A DNA stretch of 58,489 bases, taken from the NCBI GenBank assembly GCA_038235385.1, contig JBBSTY010000006.1, positions 1-58,489 on the forward strand, given 5' to 3'. Below the pieces are notes generated by a model. That model was not told the origin of the DNA, searched no databases, and worked only from the letters and a program-made list of their open reading frames with translations. Each line of letters begins with the position of its first letter. Positions within the stretch are counted from its first letter, which is position 1. The position numbers and the translations under genes are program-made. Positions 27,821 through 35,842 of this stretch are shown piece by piece. Source of the DNA: JBBSTY01 sp038235385 (lineage in GTDB: Bacteria; Actinomycetota; Acidimicrobiia; Acidimicrobiales; Acidimicrobilacustridaceae).

Positions 27821-28273
27821 TTACCCCTTCCTCACCAATGGGCGGCCGTAGTCGGACGTGGCCAACTCGGCGGAAGCGGCGGCGACCTTGGTGCCACGCT
27901 TCTGCCACCACGACCACAGGTACATCTGCACACCGAGGAACACGATGTACATGCCCACGGCGATGAGGTCCCGCAAGGTCTGGTAGCTGATGGTCATCGG
28001 GAACCACGCGCCACCCTGGGAGACCGGTTCCAGCAAGTCGAAAGGCCCGTAGAAGAGGTTGTCGGGGCGCCACTTGAGCTCGTTGTCCGCCCAGGTCAGC
28101 CACAGGTGGGGTACGACGCCGTAGACCCAGAACATCAAGAAGAAGGCGTACACCGACGCCACCATGGCCTCGCCCCAGGTGATGGCCGTGCCGATGGGAC
28201 GGCGCTTGGCCACCGGGATCAGCACGAGCAGCAGCGCGACCGCGATGAGCATGGAGGTTATGAGTGCAACCAC
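27821..28273 (-). CDS. Small three-helix membrane protein, first gene of the bc-nuo operon
   Basis: No family recognised. 150 residues with helices at about 3-22, 35-55 and 105-125. Between the last two lies an aromatic-rich loop (WLTWADNELKWRPDNLFYGPF), and the helices themselves are rich in Trp and Tyr. The C-terminus is basic. GTG start at 28273 with GGGAGG about nine bases upstream. As leader gene of the operon and next to the ferredoxin it may be an accessory subunit of the bc complex; that is inference. Confidence 0.8.
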   Translation of the reverse strand: MVALITSMLIAVALLLVLIPVAKRRPIGTAITWGEAMVASVYAFFLMFWVYGVVPHLWLTWADNELKWRPDNLFYGPFDLLEPVSQGGAWFPMTISYQTLRDLIAVGMYIVFLGVQMYLWSWWQKRGTKVAAASAELATSDYGRPLVRKG

Positions 28274-28289
28274 GTGTCGGAGACCTCCC

Positions 28290-28315
28290 TCGTGAAAGTG
28301 CTCACAAGCATCCTA
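28290..28315 (-). promoter_or_regulatory. Promoter -10 and candidate Rex operator of the bc-nuo operon
   Basis: On the minus strand a -10-like TAGGAT (28310-28315) is followed after two bases by TTGTGAGCACTTTCACGA (28290-28307). The latter matches 12 of 14 positions of the Rex consensus TTGTGAA-N4-TTCACAA. The dyad would cover the transcription start and ends 17 bases before the first GTG, a classic repressor position. Just upstream, 28317-28332 is a perfect dyad CCGGCTC-GA-GAGCCGG, at about the -35 position. Confidence 0.55.
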
Positions 28316-28491
28316 CCCGGCTCGAGAGCCGGTGGATCCGGGACGAGTACTGAAGGTGTGGTTTAGCACGCGCCCTCCTCGCGAGGCACATCGGGAGCGT
28401 TGCCGTTGGATGACCCCGCAGCGCGTCGGCGCTCCGAGCCGGACTCCACCCCAGCGGCCGACCGTCGGCCTCGGACGACGGGGGTCGCCGA

Positions 28492-28522
28492 TTGTCACGC
28501 GCCAACGGGCCGACGCTAACGT
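28492..28522 (+). promoter_or_regulatory. Possible promoter for the monoheme cytochrome c gene
   Basis: TTGTCA (28492-28497) and TAACGT (28517-28522) with a 19-base gap (18 if CTAACG is taken) lie 63 bases before the GTG start. The 312-base divergent region 28274-28585 otherwise holds only the bc promoter with its operator and a dyad, and no gene. Confidence 0.3.
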
Positions 28523-28585
28523 GGCGCCGTCGGCGTCGGCTCCGGTCGTGTCGCCCGTTCGTACGTCCACGGCCTCGGAGGAAGC

Positions 28586-29389
28586 GTGACCGAAGTTCCC
28601 GAGCACCTGTTGAAGCGTTCCCAGGACCGTCGCTCGGCGCTCGGGCTGGGTGGCGGTGACACCGGCGGCACTGCTGCACCAGCCAAGTCGGCGTCCACCG
28701 AGGTCGCCCCGGCGGCCGCGGCGACGCCAGCCGTCGCGGCTGCGCCGGTTCCCGAGGTGGTCAAGGCCCCCGAACCGGTTCCGGCCTACGTCACCGCCTC
28801 GCTCGAGCGCAAGCGCATCCCCATCTGGGCCATGCCCGTGCTGGCGTTCCTCCCGGTGTGGGCGGTCATCTACGCACAGACCCTCTCGCCGCCCCCCAAG
28901 GCCGAGCTGTCCCAGCTCGATCTCGGCGCCGAGGTCTACAGCCAGTGCGCCGGGTGCCACGGTGGTTCCGGTGGTGGCGGCGCCGGTCGTCCGCTCGCCG
29001 ACGGCGAGGTGCTCAAGACCTTCCCGCACATCGCCGACCAGCTCCAGTTCATCCGCTTGGGGTCGTCCGGGTTCGAGGGTGTCGAGTACGGCAACCCCGA
29101 GCGTCCGGGCGGCGCGCACAAGGGTCTCTCCTACAACGGCGGCAAGATGCCGGCGTTCGCATCGCTCACCGATGCGCAGCTCCTCGAGGTCACCCGACAC
29201 GAGCGCGAGACCCTCAGCGGCGAGGAGGGCGACTTCAAGGTCGATGCCGAGGGCAACCGGCTCTGGCCCAACGGCAAGCCCATGCTCGATGCGTCCGGCA
29301 AGCTCGTCTTCGATGACGGCACGCCCATGTTCGACGCCGACTTCCAGTTCACCCAGCCGGTCGACGCCTCGAAGCCGCCGAGCGCGTAG
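28586..29389 (+). CDS. Membrane-anchored monoheme cytochrome c with N-terminal PEHLLKRS motif
   Basis: 267 residues from a GTG preceded by a strong GGAGGAA. Residues 4-13 are VPEHLLKRSQ, then a long Ala/Pro-rich cytoplasmic linker, one helix (about 79-98) and an exported cytochrome c domain with CAGCH (Cys121-His125) and a probable Met ligand in GGKMPAF. No signal peptide precedes the helix, so it acts as a signal anchor. It is transcribed divergently from the bc operon and probably carries electrons between that complex and an oxidase or another acceptor. The domain has an Asp/Gly-rich C-terminal segment of unknown role. Confidence 0.9.
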   Translation: MTEVPEHLLKRSQDRRSALGLGGGDTGGTAAPAKSASTEVAPAAAATPAVAAAPVPEVVKAPEPVPAYVTASLERKRIPIWAMPVLAFLPVWAVIYAQTLSPPPKAELSQLDLGAEVYSQCAGCHGGSGGGGAGRPLADGEVLKTFPHIADQLQFIRLGSSGFEGVEYGNPERPGGAHKGLSYNGGKMPAFASLTDAQLLEVTRHERETLSGEEGDFKVDAEGNRLWPNGKPMLDASGKLVFDDGTPMFDADFQFTQPVDASKPPSA

Positions 29390-29409
29390 CGCCCGCCGCC
29401 GGACCGGGG

Positions 29410-30720
29410 TCAGCGATCCCGGTTCGCCACCGTCGCCTGCGCCGCGCGGACGGCCCGTTCGACGACCTGATCGATGACGGCGTCGTCGTGAGCGAGGCCG
29501 GGGAACAGGACCTCGTACGCCCCGGGCGCGATCGCAACGCCCCGGTCGAGCAACTCGTGGAAGAGGACCCGGTACGTCGGTTCGTCGGTGCGCCGGGCGC
29601 TGTCGTAGTCCGTCGGGCTCTCGGGCCCGAGGAACAGGCCGACGAGGCTCGCCACCCGTGGCACCGATGCGGCGATGCCTGCGGATGCGAGGGCATCGGC
29701 GAGTCCTCCCGCGAGTCGGGATGCGGTTGCCTCGAGCTGTTCGTAGGCCGCGGCGTCGAGCAGCTCGAGCGCGGCCAGGCCGGCGGCGGTGGCGAGGGGG
29801 TTCCCCGACAGCGTCCCGGCCTGGTAGACGGGCCCGAGCGGCGCGAGCACATCCATGACCTCGGCCCGACCGCCGACCGCGCCGATGGGGAGGCCGCCAC
29901 CGATGACCTTGCCGAAGGTGGCGAGATCCGGTCGCACGCCGAGCAGCTCCTCGGCGCCGCCGCGCGCCACCCGGAACCCGGTGATCACCTCGTCGAAGAT
30001 CAAGAGGGCACCGACCCGGTCGCACTCCGCACGGAGCCCTTCGAGGAAGCCGGGCACGGGAGCGACCAGGCCCATGTTGGCGGCAACCGGTTCCACGATC
30101 ACGCACGCGGCGTCGTCGGCCAGGGTGGGCACGACGTTGTAGGGCACCACCACGGTGTCGGCGACTGCGGACTCGGTGACCCCGGCGGACGCGGGGAGAC
30201 CGAGCGACGCCATCGCCGTTCCGCTCTCGGCCAGCAGGGCATCGGAGTGGCCGTGGTAGCAGCCGGCGAACTTCACCATCGTCGGTCGGCCGGTGAATCC
30301 CCGAGCGATGCGGATGGCGGTCATCGTCGCCTCGGTCCCGCTGCTCACCAGGCGGAGCTTGTCGACGCTGGGTACCCGCTCCACGACCGCCTCGGCCAGG
30401 CGGACCTCGCGGGGCGTGGGCGCCCCGTACGACGTGCCGTCGGCAGCGGCCCGGGTCACGGCGTCGACGATCGCCCGGTGCGCGTGGCCGGCGATGATCG
30501 CGCCGTAGGACTGCACCAGGTCGATGCGCTCGACCCCTTCGACGTCGGTGATGGTCGGGCCGGCGGCGCGAGCGACGAAGTACGGGGAGCCCCCAACGGA
30601 GTTGAACGCCCGCACCGGCGAGTTCACGCCACCCGGGATCACGAGGTTCGCCCGATCGAACCACCCGGTGTTGGTCGACGGATCCGCCGGGGCACCGCCG
30701 GTCTCGGCGCCGGGGTTCAT
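29410..30720 (-). CDS. hemL: Glutamate-1-semialdehyde 2,1-aminomutase
   Basis: PLP enzyme making 5-aminolevulinate from glutamate-1-semialdehyde in the C5 pathway, 436 residues, normal length. The PLP-lysine segment TFGKVIGGGLPIGAVGG, the DEVITGFR motif and NPVG-like NPLATAAGLAALELL are visible. It is the last gene of hemD-hemB-hemL; the ATG overlaps the hemB stop (ATGA). hemA, which supplies its substrate, is in this window at 52534-53805. The 3' end converges with the cytochrome c gene 20 bases away. Confidence 0.97.
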   Translation of the reverse strand: MNPGAETGGAPADPSTNTGWFDRANLVIPGGVNSPVRAFNSVGGSPYFVARAAGPTITDVEGVERIDLVQSYGAIIAGHAHRAIVDAVTRAAADGTSYGAPTPREVRLAEAVVERVPSVDKLRLVSSGTEATMTAIRIARGFTGRPTMVKFAGCYHGHSDALLAESGTAMASLGLPASAGVTESAVADTVVVPYNVVPTLADDAACVIVEPVAANMGLVAPVPGFLEGLRAECDRVGALLIFDEVITGFRVARGGAEELLGVRPDLATFGKVIGGGLPIGAVGGRAEVMDVLAPLGPVYQAGTLSGNPLATAAGLAALELLDAAAYEQLEATASRLAGGLADALASAGIAASVPRVASLVGLFLGPESPTDYDSARRTDEPTYRVLFHELLDRGVAIAPGAYEVLFPGLAHDDAVIDQVVERAVRAAQATVANRDR

Positions 30721-31700
30721 CGGCCGAGCTCCTCGGCGACCTCGCGGGCGAGGTAGGTCAGGATCAGATCCGCCCCGGAGCGCTTGATGGCGGTCAGCTG
30801 CTCGAGCCCCACGGCGAAGCCGTCGATCCAGCCCCGTTCGGCGGCGGCCTTGATCATGGCGTACTCGCCTGACACGTGGTACGCCGCGATCGGCACATCG
30901 ACCTCGGCCCGGGCCCGCACGATGATGTCGAGGTACGACAGCGCCGGCTTGACCATGATGAGGTCGGCGCCCTCCTGCAGGTCGAGGCGGATCTCCTCGA
31001 GCGCCTCTCGGGCGTTGCGGACGTCCTGCTGGTAGCCCTTGCGATCCCCGCCGTCGGCGATCGTGACGTCGACCGCGTCGCGGAACGGCCCGTAGAGCGC
31101 CGATGCGTACTTGGCGGCGTAGGCCAGGATCGAGATGTCATCGAAGCCTTCGTCGTCGAGGGCGTCGCGGATCGCCATGACCTGACCATCCATCATGCCG
31201 CTCGGCGCGACCATGTCGGCCCCGGCGGTGCCCTGGGCCACCGCGGCACGGCAGTAGAGGTCCAGGGTGGCGTCGTTGTCGACCTCACCGTCGGCGTCGA
31301 GCACGCCGCAGTGACCGTGATCGGTGTACTCGTCCACGCAGAGGTCGGCGATGAGCACGAGGTCCTCGCCGAGCTCGTCGCGCAGGTCGCGCAGGGCCAA
31401 CTGGACGATGCCGTCCTCGTCCCAGGCGCCGGAACCCTCGTGGTCGCGCTGCTCGGGGACGCCGAACAGGATGACCGCGGGCACACCGAGGTCGGCGAGC
31501 ACCTTGGCCTCCTCGACGAGCGAGCTGCGGGTGTGCTGGACCACACCGGGAAGGCTCACGATCGGCTGCGGCTCGTCGATGCCCTCACGGACGAACAGCG
31601 GAGCGATCAGGTCGTCGACACCCAGGCGGGTCTCGGCCACCATGCGGCGCAGGGCCGGCGTTCGGCGGAGGCGGCGCATCCTGCGTTGGGGGAAGGTCAC
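30717..31700 (-). CDS. hemB: Delta-aminolevulinic acid dehydratase (porphobilinogen synthase)
   Basis: Condenses two 5-aminolevulinate molecules to porphobilinogen, 327 residues. Active-site lysines: Lys197 in AAKYAS and Lys251 in MVKPA. The metal motif reads DLCVDEYTDHGHCG: Cys121 and Cys131 are kept but the middle ligand of the three-Cys zinc site is Asp123, a pattern also known from mycobacteria. Start is a GTG; an ATG seven codons later is possible. It lies 58 bases after cobA-hemD. Confidence 0.96.
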   Translation of the reverse strand: MTFPQRRMRRLRRTPALRRMVAETRLGVDDLIAPLFVREGIDEPQPIVSLPGVVQHTRSSLVEEAKVLADLGVPAVILFGVPEQRDHEGSGAWDEDGIVQLALRDLRDELGEDLVLIADLCVDEYTDHGHCGVLDADGEVDNDATLDLYCRAAVAQGTAGADMVAPSGMMDGQVMAIRDALDDEGFDDISILAYAAKYASALYGPFRDAVDVTIADGGDRKGYQQDVRNAREALEEIRLDLQEGADLIMVKPALSYLDIIVRARAEVDVPIAAYHVSGEYAMIKAAAERGWIDGFAVGLEQLTAIKRSGADLILTYLAREVAEELGR

Positions 31701-31758
31701 CCCCCGAATCTAGGATGCCGGCCGACGCGATCGCCCATCGCGTCGACTGGTGGCCGGC

Positions 31759-33255
31759 TCAGCGCGCGCTGCGCCCCGATGCCGCACCTGGTGGTCGGAC
31801 GTGGGCCACCATGGCGTCGACCAACCCGGCGATCGTGTGGTCCGAGGCCACAACCGCTGGCTCGATCCCGAGCGCTCGAGCGGTGGCGGCGGTGACCGGA
31901 CCGATGCACGCGACGAGCGGGGGGACGGCATCGACGCCGAACGCGGCCACGAAGTTCGAGACGGTCGACGACGAGGTGAAGGTGATGGCGTCGGCGTCGG
32001 CAACCGCGGCACGGCGATCGGCGGTCGCCACGAGGGGGCGGGTCTCGTAGGCAGCCACGACGTCGACGTGCCAACCCCGGGACCGCAACCCGTCGGGAAG
32101 GACCCCTCGAGCGACCGATGCGCGCGCGAGGAGGAGACGGCCGGACCCGTCCGGACCCGGCGGTGGGAGGGCGTCGAGAAGTGCCTCGGCGATGTACTCG
32201 TTCGGGACCAGATCCGCGACCACCCCGTGTCGGGCGAGCGCGGCTGCGGTACCGGGGCCGATGGCTGCGACGCGGGCCCGACCGAGATCCCGAGCGTCTC
32301 GGAGCAGACGGACGAAGCGTTCGGCTCCGTTCGGCGAGGTCAGGACGACCCAGTCGTAGGCCGCTGCAGATTCGGCTGCCTTGCGCAGCGCCGCGCCGCC
32401 ATCAGCAGGCTCACCGATCTCGATGACCGGCACCTCGATCGGACCTGCCCCCTCGGCCCGCAGCGCCGTCGAGAGCTGCGACGCCTGGTCACGGGTTCGG
32501 GTCACCACGACCTGCATCCCGAACAGCGCCTTGGACTCGAACCAATCGAGCTGGATGCCGGCAACGCGCCCGACGACGATCGTCGAGGGCGACTCGAGCT
32601 CGCCGAGGTGATCGCCGATGGTCCCCAGGGTCGTCCGGAGGGTCGTCTGCTCGGGACGGGTCCCCCACCGCACCACGGCGACCGGGGTCGAGTCGTCGAG
32701 ACCGCCCGCCCGCAGGCGGGCCACGATCTTGGGAAGCCGACCAATGCCCATGAGGATCACGATCGTGCCGCCGAGGCGCGCCACGCTCTCCCAGTCCAAC
32801 TCGCCGCCCTTGTCGGGGTCCTCGTGACCGGTGACCACGGTGAACAGCTCCGACGAGTGGCGCATCGTCACCGGGATCCCGGCGTAGGCAGGGACACCGA
32901 TCGCCGACGTGATGCCTGGGACGACCTCGAAGGCGATGCCCGCATCCTGCAGGGCTGCCGCCTCCTCGCCGCCGCGGGCGAACACGAACGGATCGCCGCC
33001 CTTCAGGCGCACCACCGTCGCCCCCGTTCGCCCGTGCCGGACCAGCAGTTCGTTGATCTCGTCCTGCGTGATGGTCGGGTTGCCCGGGCGCTTGCCGACG
33101 TTGATCCGCGTCGCGCCCACGGGCGCCAGGTCGAGCAGGCTGACAACCGACAACCGATCGAAGATGACGATGTCTGCAGCACGCAGGACCTGGTCGGCGC
33201 GCACCGTGATGAGGCCAGGATCACCGGGGCCGGCCCCGACCAGGTAGACGGTCAC
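31759..33255 (-). CDS. cobA-hemD: Uroporphyrinogen-III C-methyltransferase / uroporphyrinogen-III synthase fusion
   Basis: Two-domain protein of 498 residues. Residues 1 to about 245 are the SAM-dependent methyltransferase (VGAGPGDPGLIT, VRLKGGDPFVFARGGEE, VPGITSAIGVPAYAGIPVT). The rest is HemD, which closes the uroporphyrinogen-III ring (VVLTSPNGAERF, FTSSSTVSNF). The fusion directs product toward precorrin-2, hence siroheme or cobalamin, while the HemD half serves heme. GTG start. First gene of the hemD-hemB-hemL run. Confidence 0.96.
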   Translation of the reverse strand: MTVYLVGAGPGDPGLITVRADQVLRAADIVIFDRLSVVSLLDLAPVGATRINVGKRPGNPTITQDEINELLVRHGRTGATVVRLKGGDPFVFARGGEEAAALQDAGIAFEVVPGITSAIGVPAYAGIPVTMRHSSELFTVVTGHEDPDKGGELDWESVARLGGTIVILMGIGRLPKIVARLRAGGLDDSTPVAVVRWGTRPEQTTLRTTLGTIGDHLGELESPSTIVVGRVAGIQLDWFESKALFGMQVVVTRTRDQASQLSTALRAEGAGPIEVPVIEIGEPADGGAALRKAAESAAAYDWVVLTSPNGAERFVRLLRDARDLGRARVAAIGPGTAAALARHGVVADLVPNEYIAEALLDALPPPGPDGSGRLLLARASVARGVLPDGLRSRGWHVDVVAAYETRPLVATADRRAAVADADAITFTSSSTVSNFVAAFGVDAVPPLVACIGPVTAATARALGIEPAVVASDHTIAGLVDAMVAHVRPPGAASGRSAR

Positions 33256-33411
33256 GGGTGAACCTTAGGTGGGACGTCGGTGCCGTCGGTTCGGGCGCAC
33301 CCACGGACGCATCGCCGCTCGACGCCCACGGGCGTGTCAGCATCGACGGGACATGCGCGTCCCTGCTCCACTCCAGCCGGACGGTCCTGGCCCCGCCACG
33401 ATCCCCCGTCG

Positions 33412-34029
33412 ATGAACACCGACATCGGCGAGCCCCTCGACGGCCGCACGGCACGAGCTGAACGCACACGCGACGCGATCGTCGACGCGTTGATCGCCCT
33501 GCTCGAGGAAGGCGACCTCCAACCCACGGCGAACCGCATCGCGGAACGGGCCGGCATCTCGCTGCGGTTGATCTACCACCACTTCGGCGATCTCGAGTCG
33601 CTGTACCGGGCGGTCGCTCGACGCACCAGCCAACGGCTCGCCGAACGAACCCACCGCATCCCGGTCGAGCAGCCGCTCGAGATCCGCATCGACCAGCTCG
33701 TCGAGCAACGGGCCGACACCCTCGAGTGGCTCACACCGGTGCTGCGGGCCGCGCAGCTGAGCATCGCGCCGGCTCCCGGGCTCATGAGCAACCGAAGCTC
33801 GCTGCACGCGCTGGGCGAGCGCGAGGTCGATGTGGTGTTCGCCCGCGAGCTGGCCGCACTCCCCGACGATCGGCGCTCGGTGGTCAGGTCAGCGCTCAAC
33901 GGCACGCTCTTCTGGGGCCATTGGGACGACCTCCGCCGGACCGGCCGAACCGTCGACGAGGCGACGGCCTCGCTCGCCTTCACGGTCCGAGCCATCTTCG
34001 CAGCCGTCGGCGCGCGGCACGGCTCCTGA
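33412..34029 (+). CDS. TetR-family transcriptional regulator
   Basis: 205 residues from the ATG at 33412. The N-terminal helix-turn-helix is TANRIAERAGISLRLIYHHFGDLESLYRAV, typical of TetR proteins. The C-terminal ligand domain is not assignable; it contains NGTLFWGHWDDLRRTGRT. An upstream in-frame start gives Arg/Pro-rich sequence unlike the family, so it was not used. It is divergent from cobA-hemD, whose promoter must lie in the shared 156 bases, and is followed on the same strand by the B12-binding regulator. Confidence 0.9.
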   Translation: MNTDIGEPLDGRTARAERTRDAIVDALIALLEEGDLQPTANRIAERAGISLRLIYHHFGDLESLYRAVARRTSQRLAERTHRIPVEQPLEIRIDQLVEQRADTLEWLTPVLRAAQLSIAPAPGLMSNRSSLHALGEREVDVVFARELAALPDDRRSVVRSALNGTLFWGHWDDLRRTGRTVDEATASLAFTVRAIFAAVGARHGS

Positions 34030-34149
34030 CCCGGGCAGAGTGCCGGACGGCCCGCGAACGTCGCACCTCGGACCCGTCTCCGGGTGCCGCCTCGCCCGGA
34101 GACGGTCACTACCGTGAGGCGGGGCTCGCCGGAGAAGAGATCGAGGGGC

Positions 34150-35022
34150 ATGGAGCGGCCGACGCAACACCTATCGATCAACGAGGCCGCCGAGGCACTC
34201 GGCGTGCACTACATGACCGCCTACCGGTACGTGCGGACCGGCCGTCTTCCCGCCACCAAGGTCGGCCACGAGTGGCGGATCGATCCCGACGACGTTCGGC
34301 TCCTCCGAGAACCCGACGACGCCACGGCTCGGGCCTCCCCCCCAGGCTCGGGCCGCGCACGCGAGCGCACGCGAGCCCTGATCAACCGGCTCACACGCTC
34401 GGACGAGGCCGGCGCATGGACCATCGTCGACGAGGCGACCCGGTCGGGAGCGGCGCCGGACGGTCTCTACCTCGAGCTCCTCGCCCCCGCGCTCCGCGAG
34501 ATCGGCGAGCGATGGGCACGCGGTGATTGCACCGTGGCCGAGGAGCACCAGGCCTCGGCGCTCGTGATGCGGATCATCGGTCGTCTCGGGCCCCGCTTCG
34601 CCCGACGAGGACGCCGGCGGGGCACGGTGGTCGTGGGAGCCCCGCCCGGCGACCTCCACGGGCTGCCGTCGGCCTTCCTCAGCGACCTGCTCCGCGGGCG
34701 GTCGTTCGACGTGATCGACCTCGGTGCGGATGTGCCGGTGTCGTCATGGGCGACCACCTGTTCGGAGGCGCCCCGGCTGGTCGGTGTCGGCCTGTGCGCC
34801 TCGTCTCCCGGGAACGACAGCTCGATCGCCGAGGTGATCGACGCGATCCGCGCGCACGGCGACGTGCCGATCATCCTCGGCGGAGGAGCGGTCGAGGACG
34901 CGGCGCACGCCCGACGCGTCGGAGCGTCGGCCTACTCCGATTCGTTCGCATCGGCGATCGCCCACTTCGACACCGATCGCCGAGCCGACCGCGATCGGAC
35001 CTCCGAGCGCCCCGCCTCCTGA
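34150..35022 (+). CDS. CarH-like B12-binding transcriptional regulator with excisionase-type HTH
   Basis: 290 residues from the ATG at 34150 (AGGGG just upstream). Residues 8-53 are an excisionase/MerR-like DNA-binding domain (SINEAAEALGVHYMTAYRYV). Residues 75-150 resemble the helical cap of cobalamin photoreceptors, with Trp122 followed ten and eleven residues later by Glu132-His133, the Wx9EH pattern of CarH. Residues 157-272 are a Rossmann B12-binding domain with GDLHGLP, so the lower-ligand His (His170) is present but the final Gly of DxHxxG is Pro. CarH's upper-ligand His next to the Trp is Ala123 here. A photolyase gene lies nearby. A light- or B12-sensing role is inferred. Confidence 0.85.
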   Translation: MERPTQHLSINEAAEALGVHYMTAYRYVRTGRLPATKVGHEWRIDPDDVRLLREPDDATARASPPGSGRARERTRALINRLTRSDEAGAWTIVDEATRSGAAPDGLYLELLAPALREIGERWARGDCTVAEEHQASALVMRIIGRLGPRFARRGRRRGTVVVGAPPGDLHGLPSAFLSDLLRGRSFDVIDLGADVPVSSWATTCSEAPRLVGVGLCASSPGNDSSIAEVIDAIRAHGDVPIILGGGAVEDAAHARRVGASAYSDSFASAIAHFDTDRRADRDRTSERPAS

Positions 35023-35383
35023 TCCGGGCGCCAAGCGGTCTGCGGACCCGGTGGTGGCTCGCTCCCGAGGGGTCGCAGGCCGTGCGATCGAGCCGGTGAC
35101 CGTGCAGCGTCTCGACGCGCCCGCGACCGGGTACGAGACGAGCAGGACCATTGTTCGGAGTTGTTGGAACAACAACCGCCCCGAGTGCGTTCAGTCGTTT
35201 AGTGCTAAATACGAACCGTCCCGTGGCCAAAGGTGTGATCGCCCGCTCGACGAGTGGGTCATCCCACGTGGCTCCCGGTTCCGAATGCAGCACGATGCCG
35301 ACCAATCCACGCACCCGCCGCCCCGAGCACGGGTGCCTCGTCCGCCGATTCGCTGCGGTGGACCGAACGAACCGGAGCATCCG
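35023..35383 (+). promoter_or_regulatory. Long whiB upstream region with two dyads
   Basis: A 361-base gap without a convincing gene. Its middle is AT-rich for this genome and holds two perfect dyads: GTTGTT-GG-AACAAC (35160-35173) and TTTAG-TG-CTAAA (35198-35209). TAAATA after the second could serve as a -10. These look like promoter and operator elements for whiB, with a long 5' leader of about 170 bases. Confidence 0.4.
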
Positions 35384-35752
35384 ATGACCTCCTCGACCAC
35401 GATCCACCCTCGAACCCTCGGTGATCCCCGACCGCAGCCCCTGGTCGTCCAGCGCGAGCAGTGGATGACCAGCGCCGCCTGTGCAGGGAGGACCTCCCTC
35501 TTCTTCGGCATCGCCGGCGAGCGGCCCGAACGACGGGTCCGCCGAGAGGCGCGAGCGCGCAAGGTGTGCACCGACTGCCCGGTCATCGTCGAGTGTCGCG
35601 AACTGGCACGCCTCAACGGTGAGAACGGGTTCTGGGGAGGCGAGTCCGAGGAGGAGCGAGCGGCCGCCGGGTACCCACCGGTCTCGATCAGCCGTCGCAG
35701 CGTGCAGGACGCGGCGTCGGCCGGCGCCGGAACCGCCATGAAGGCGAGTTGA
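35384..35752 (+). CDS. WhiB-family iron-sulfur transcription factor
   Basis: 122 residues. The four cluster Cys are Cys33, Cys62, Cys65 and Cys71 (AACAGR, VCTDC, VEC), and the family turn is GFWGGESEEER. WhiB proteins bind [4Fe-4S] and act with the primary sigma factor in redox or developmental control in Actinobacteria. No clear basic C-terminal tail is present beyond a short RR segment. ATG start; the leader before it is long and carries two dyads. Confidence 0.94.
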   Translation: MTSSTTIHPRTLGDPRPQPLVVQREQWMTSAACAGRTSLFFGIAGERPERRVRREARARKVCTDCPVIVECRELARLNGENGFWGGESEEERAAAGYPPVSISRRSVQDAASAGAGTAMKAS

Positions 35753-35842
35753 GGCTGTCGCCCGCGGGCAGACGGCCTCGGCGGATCGCCGACACCGCCA
35801 CACAGACGTGATCAGGTGCTCCGACGCCGGAACCGCAGCCGA

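Noticed and set aside
28313..30664. A 783-codon minus-strand frame spanning the cytochrome c gene and hemL
   Set aside because: It is antisense to the cytochrome c gene and out of frame in hemL; the sequence is Arg/Gly/Pro-rich noise.
33280..33411. Longer N-terminus for the TetR regulator
   Set aside because: The added 44 residues are Arg/Pro/Thr-rich, lie in the divergent promoter region and do not fit the family; the ATG at 33412 does.
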